Assembly: GCA_947461185.1 (NCBI GenBank)
Contig: CANHJY010000003.1
Span: 1-18,185, forward strand
Source: Flavobacteriales bacterium
GTDB lineage: Bacteria; Bacteroidota; Bacteroidia; Flavobacteriales_D; Crocinitomicaceae
Reading direction: 5' to 3'
Length of the DNA stretch: 18,185 nucleotides
Shown here piece by piece: positions 16,093 to 18,185 of this stretch. Each line of letters opens with the position of its first letter. Positions within the stretch are counted from its first letter, which is position 1. A program made the translations under genes and the position numbers. Under the pieces are notes generated by a model that did no database searches, had not been told where the DNA came from, and saw nothing but the letters and a program-made list of their open reading frames with translations.

Positions 16093-16461
16093 TTGATTAA
16101 AGATTTCGATTCTCAAACCCTTTGTGATAAAATTGTCGAAGGAATGCAAGAGAACAAAGCAAAAGATATTGTGGTATTAGACTTGCGTGAAATTCGCAGT
16201 GCTGTTTGTGATTTTTTCGTAATTTGTAGTGGGGAATCTTCAACACAGGTAGAGGGTATAAGTTCGTCAGTGACTCGGATTACGCGAAAAGATCTTAAAG
16301 AAAAACCTTGGCACATTGAAGGAAAAACAAATGGTGAATGGGTTCTTTTAGATTATGTAAGTGTTGTTGCTCACATATTCTATAAAGATGTTAGAAATTT
16401 TTATGACCTTGAAGATTTATGGTCAGATGCCAAAAGAAAAGATATACCAAATTTAAACTAA
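16093..16461 (+). CDS. rsfS: Ribosome silencing factor RsfS
   Basis: RsfS (YbeB/RsfA/Iojap family) binds protein L14 on the large ribosomal subunit and blocks subunit joining, damping translation when nutrients are scarce. The 122-residue protein has the full domain: [20 protein letters not shown] (27-46), then [16 protein letters not shown] (72-77), [16 protein letters not shown] (81-96) and [11 protein letters not shown] (103-113). The start must be TTG 16093: an in-frame TGA lies at 16081-16083, and the only ATG nearby (16080) runs straight into TAA. ftsH follows after 16 nt on the same strand, a pairing I recall as common in Bacteroidota, so the two are probably cotranscribed. Confidence 0.95.
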   Translation: MIKDFDSQTLCDKIVEGMQENKAKDIVVLDLREIRSAVCDFFVICSGESSTQVEGISSSVTRITRKDLKEKPWHIEGKTNGEWVLLDYVSVVAHIFYKDVRNFYDLEDLWSDAKRKDIPNLN

Positions 16462-16477
16462 GGATAACTATCAAAAA

Positions 16478-18185
16478 ATGTCAGAAGGAGAAAATAAAAA
16501 AAGAAGTCCCTTTTCAATTTACTGGATTTATGCTATTATAGGAATAGCGATTATTGGGTTTCAATTATTTATGAGCAGTGCTGGCCGAATCACGCTTAAA
16601 TCCCAAGATGAATTTGTTGAACTGGGCATGCAAGGGTTTATTAAAGATGCCAAAATTGTAAACGGATCTAGGGTTGATTTTACGATTGATGAGACAGGAA
16701 AAGATTTCATAAACAAACAATCAGGTCAAAATTACAAGGCTATTCAAGAACATTTGAATGAATCCAGTAATGTTAAAAAGGGAGACCCTATTTTTGAATT
16801 TAAAATTATAGATGCAGGTAATTTTGAAAATCAAGTTAAAGCAATAAATGATACCATTCAGGTTAGAAATGCAGCAAGAAAACTTGCAAAAAAATCGGAA
16901 TTAAAGAAAATTCAGCTAGAGTATGTTGAAGAAGTAAATTACTTAGGCAATATTATTAGTTTCCTCTTGCCAATCATTATTCTCGTCGCAATATGGATGT
17001 TTGTTATGAGACGAATGAGTGGAGGTAGCGGAGGTGCTGGCGGACAAATTTTCAACATTGGAAAGTCCAAGGCACAAGTTTATGAAAAAGGTAAATCAAC
17101 TAATGTCACCTTCAAAGATGTAGCCGGTTTACAAGGAGCCAAAGAAGAAATTGTTGAAATAGTTGAATTTCTTAAGAACCCAAAAAAATATACAGAGCTC
17201 GGTGCAAAAATCCCCAAAGGTGCTTTGCTAGTAGGGCCTCCAGGAACAGGAAAAACATTGCTAGCTAAGGCAGTCGCGGGAGAGGCCAAAGTACCATTTT
17301 TCTCTCTTTCAGGATCCGATTTCGTAGAAATGTTTGTTGGTGTTGGTGCATCACGCGTGCGCGATTTATTCAAACAAGCTAAAGAAAAAGCGCCTTGTAT
17401 TATTTTTATTGATGAAATTGACGCAATTGGACGAGCAAGAGGTAAAAATGCCAATTTCGGTTCGAATGATGAGCGTGAAAATACGCTTAACCAATTGTTA
17501 ACTGAAATGGATGGTTTTGGAACGAATTCTGGTGTGATTATTCTAGCAGCAACCAACCGTGCAGATGTATTAGATAGCGCATTAATGCGTGCTGGCCGTT
17601 TCGATCGCCAAATTTATGTTGACATGCCAGATTTAAATGAGAGAAAAGAAATTTTCCAAGTTCATTTAACACCAATCAAACTTGGGACAGGAATTGATAT
17701 CGATTTTCTTGCTAAACAAACACCAGGTTTTTCTGGTGCTGATATAGCCAATCTTTGTAATGAAGCGGCATTAATCGCCGCGAGAAAGGATAAATCCTTC
17801 GTTGAAAAACAAGACTTTTTGGATGCTGTAGACCGAATCGTTGGAGGTCTTGAAAAGAAAAATAAAATCATAACCGCTGAAGAGAAAAAAGCAATTGCTT
17901 TCCATGAGGCGGGTCATGCATCTATTTCGTGGTTATTGGAATACGCTTCACCTTTGGTTAAAGTTACCATTGTTCCAAGAGGACAATCACTCGGTGCCGC
18001 ATGGTATTTACCAGAAGAACGTAGTATAACAAGAACGAATCAAATTCTTGATGAAATGTGTTCTGCGCTTGGAGGAAGAGCCGCTGAACAATTGATTTTT
18101 GGTCAAATCAGCACAGGTGCACTTAGTGATTTGGAAAAAGTCACTAAACAAGCTTATGCCATGGTGAGTATTTATGGCTTAAACA
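16478..18185 (+). CDS. ftsH: ATP-dependent zinc metalloprotease FtsH (3' end outside window)
   Basis: FtsH is a hexameric inner-membrane AAA+ protease that extracts and degrades damaged membrane proteins and some cytoplasmic regulators. From ATG 16478 there are 569 codons with no stop before the window edge; the family is usually 610-690 residues, so only the C-terminal part is missing. Two membrane spans (about 13-31 and 155-177) flank a periplasmic domain of about 120 residues. A Gly-rich linker (181-189) leads to the AAA module with Walker A GPPGTGKT (253-260), Walker B IIFIDEID (308-315) and the arginine-finger region RAGRFDR. The protease domain has HEAGH (476-480), and the third zinc ligand Asp551 in LSDLEK. 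All catalytic residues are present. It lies 16 nt after rsfS. Confidence 0.98.
   Translation, partial: MSEGENKKRSPFSIYWIYAIIGIAIIGFQLFMSSAGRITLKSQDEFVELGMQGFIKDAKIVNGSRVDFTIDETGKDFINKQSGQNYKAIQEHLNESSNVKKGDPIFEFKIIDAGNFENQVKAINDTIQVRNAARKLAKKSELKKIQLEYVEEVNYLGNIISFLLPIIILVAIWMFVMRRMSGGSGGAGGQIFNIGKSKAQVYEKGKSTNVTFKDVAGLQGAKEEIVEIVEFLKNPKKYTELGAKIPKGALLVGPPGTGKTLLAKAVAGEAKVPFFSLSGSDFVEMFVGVGASRVRDLFKQAKEKAPCIIFIDEIDAIGRARGKNANFGSNDERENTLNQLLTEMDGFGTNSGVIILAATNRADVLDSALMRAGRFDRQIYVDMPDLNERKEIFQVHLTPIKLGTGIDIDFLAKQTPGFSGADIANLCNEAALIAARKDKSFVEKQDFLDAVDRIVGGLEKKNKIITAEEKKAIAFHEAGHASISWLLEYASPLVKVTIVPRGQSLGAAWYLPEERSITRTNQILDEMCSALGGRAAEQLIFGQISTGALSDLEKVTKQAYAMVSIYGLN

Noticed and set aside
17080..17556. 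158-codon open frame on the minus strand
   Set aside because: It lies wholly antisense to the AAA module of ftsH, is rich in Ser, Pro and Ala as expected of an antisense frame, and has no recognisable motif.
1..18185. Mobile elements, defence systems, CRISPR arrays, tRNA or riboswitches
   Set aside because: No transposase, integrase, direct-repeat array, cloverleaf or conserved riboswitch core was seen; nearly all bases are accounted for by housekeeping genes.

Overview
The window looks like core chromosome of an AT-rich member of the Bacteroidota, most likely a Flavobacteriales relative. Four things point there. The primary sigma factor is the short 289-residue Bacteroidota form beginning MRQLKITK. 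Start codons lack Shine-Dalgarno sequences. Several upstream regions carry TAnnTTTG, the -7 element of Bacteroidota promoters. The order pyrE - SRPBCC protein - birA (opposite strand) - rsfS - ftsH matches, from memory, a block common in Flavobacteriia. I see no transposase, integrase, phage gene, CRISPR array, tRNA or rRNA.

Layout. 1-514: 3' end of an unrecognised, probably exported protein. 557-3040: priA (replication restart helicase), convergent with rpoD (3037-3906, minus), which may be preceded by a 24-codon leader ORF ending on its start codon. 4085-5261: a two-gene unit of a low-molecular-weight protein tyrosine phosphatase and an RsmI-like SAM methyltransferase. 5262-7984, minus strand: htpG (Hsp90), then an intrinsic terminator, then a membrane-anchored TerB-DnaJ (DjlA-like) co-chaperone. 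8033-10290: a multi-pass membrane protein of unknown function overlapping a YdfG-like short-chain dehydrogenase. 10413-13613: a very large AsmA-like envelope protein. 13615-14232, minus: a NUDIX hydrolase divergent from pyrE by only 7 bp. 14240-15294: pyrE and an SRPBCC-fold protein. 15266-16006, minus: biotin-protein ligase. 16093 to the window end: rsfS and ftsH, the latter cut off by the window edge.

Functionally these are mostly housekeeping genes: replication restart (priA), transcription initiation (rpoD), ribosome and RNA maintenance (RsmI-like enzyme, rsfS), protein quality control (htpG, DjlA-like, ftsH), pyrimidine synthesis (pyrE), biotinylation for fatty-acid synthesis (birA) and envelope homeostasis (AsmA-like).

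The genome is tightly packed. All four convergent gene pairs meet with between 29 nt of overlap and 1 nt of gap. No gene-free stretch exceeds 180 bases. Three genes must start at TTG if they are complete. I did not find a convincing new multi-gene system. The points most worth checking are the leader ORF overlapping the rpoD start, the 7-bp NUDIX/pyrE divergent junction with a promoter-like box over the NUDIX start codon, and the uncharacterised membrane protein.
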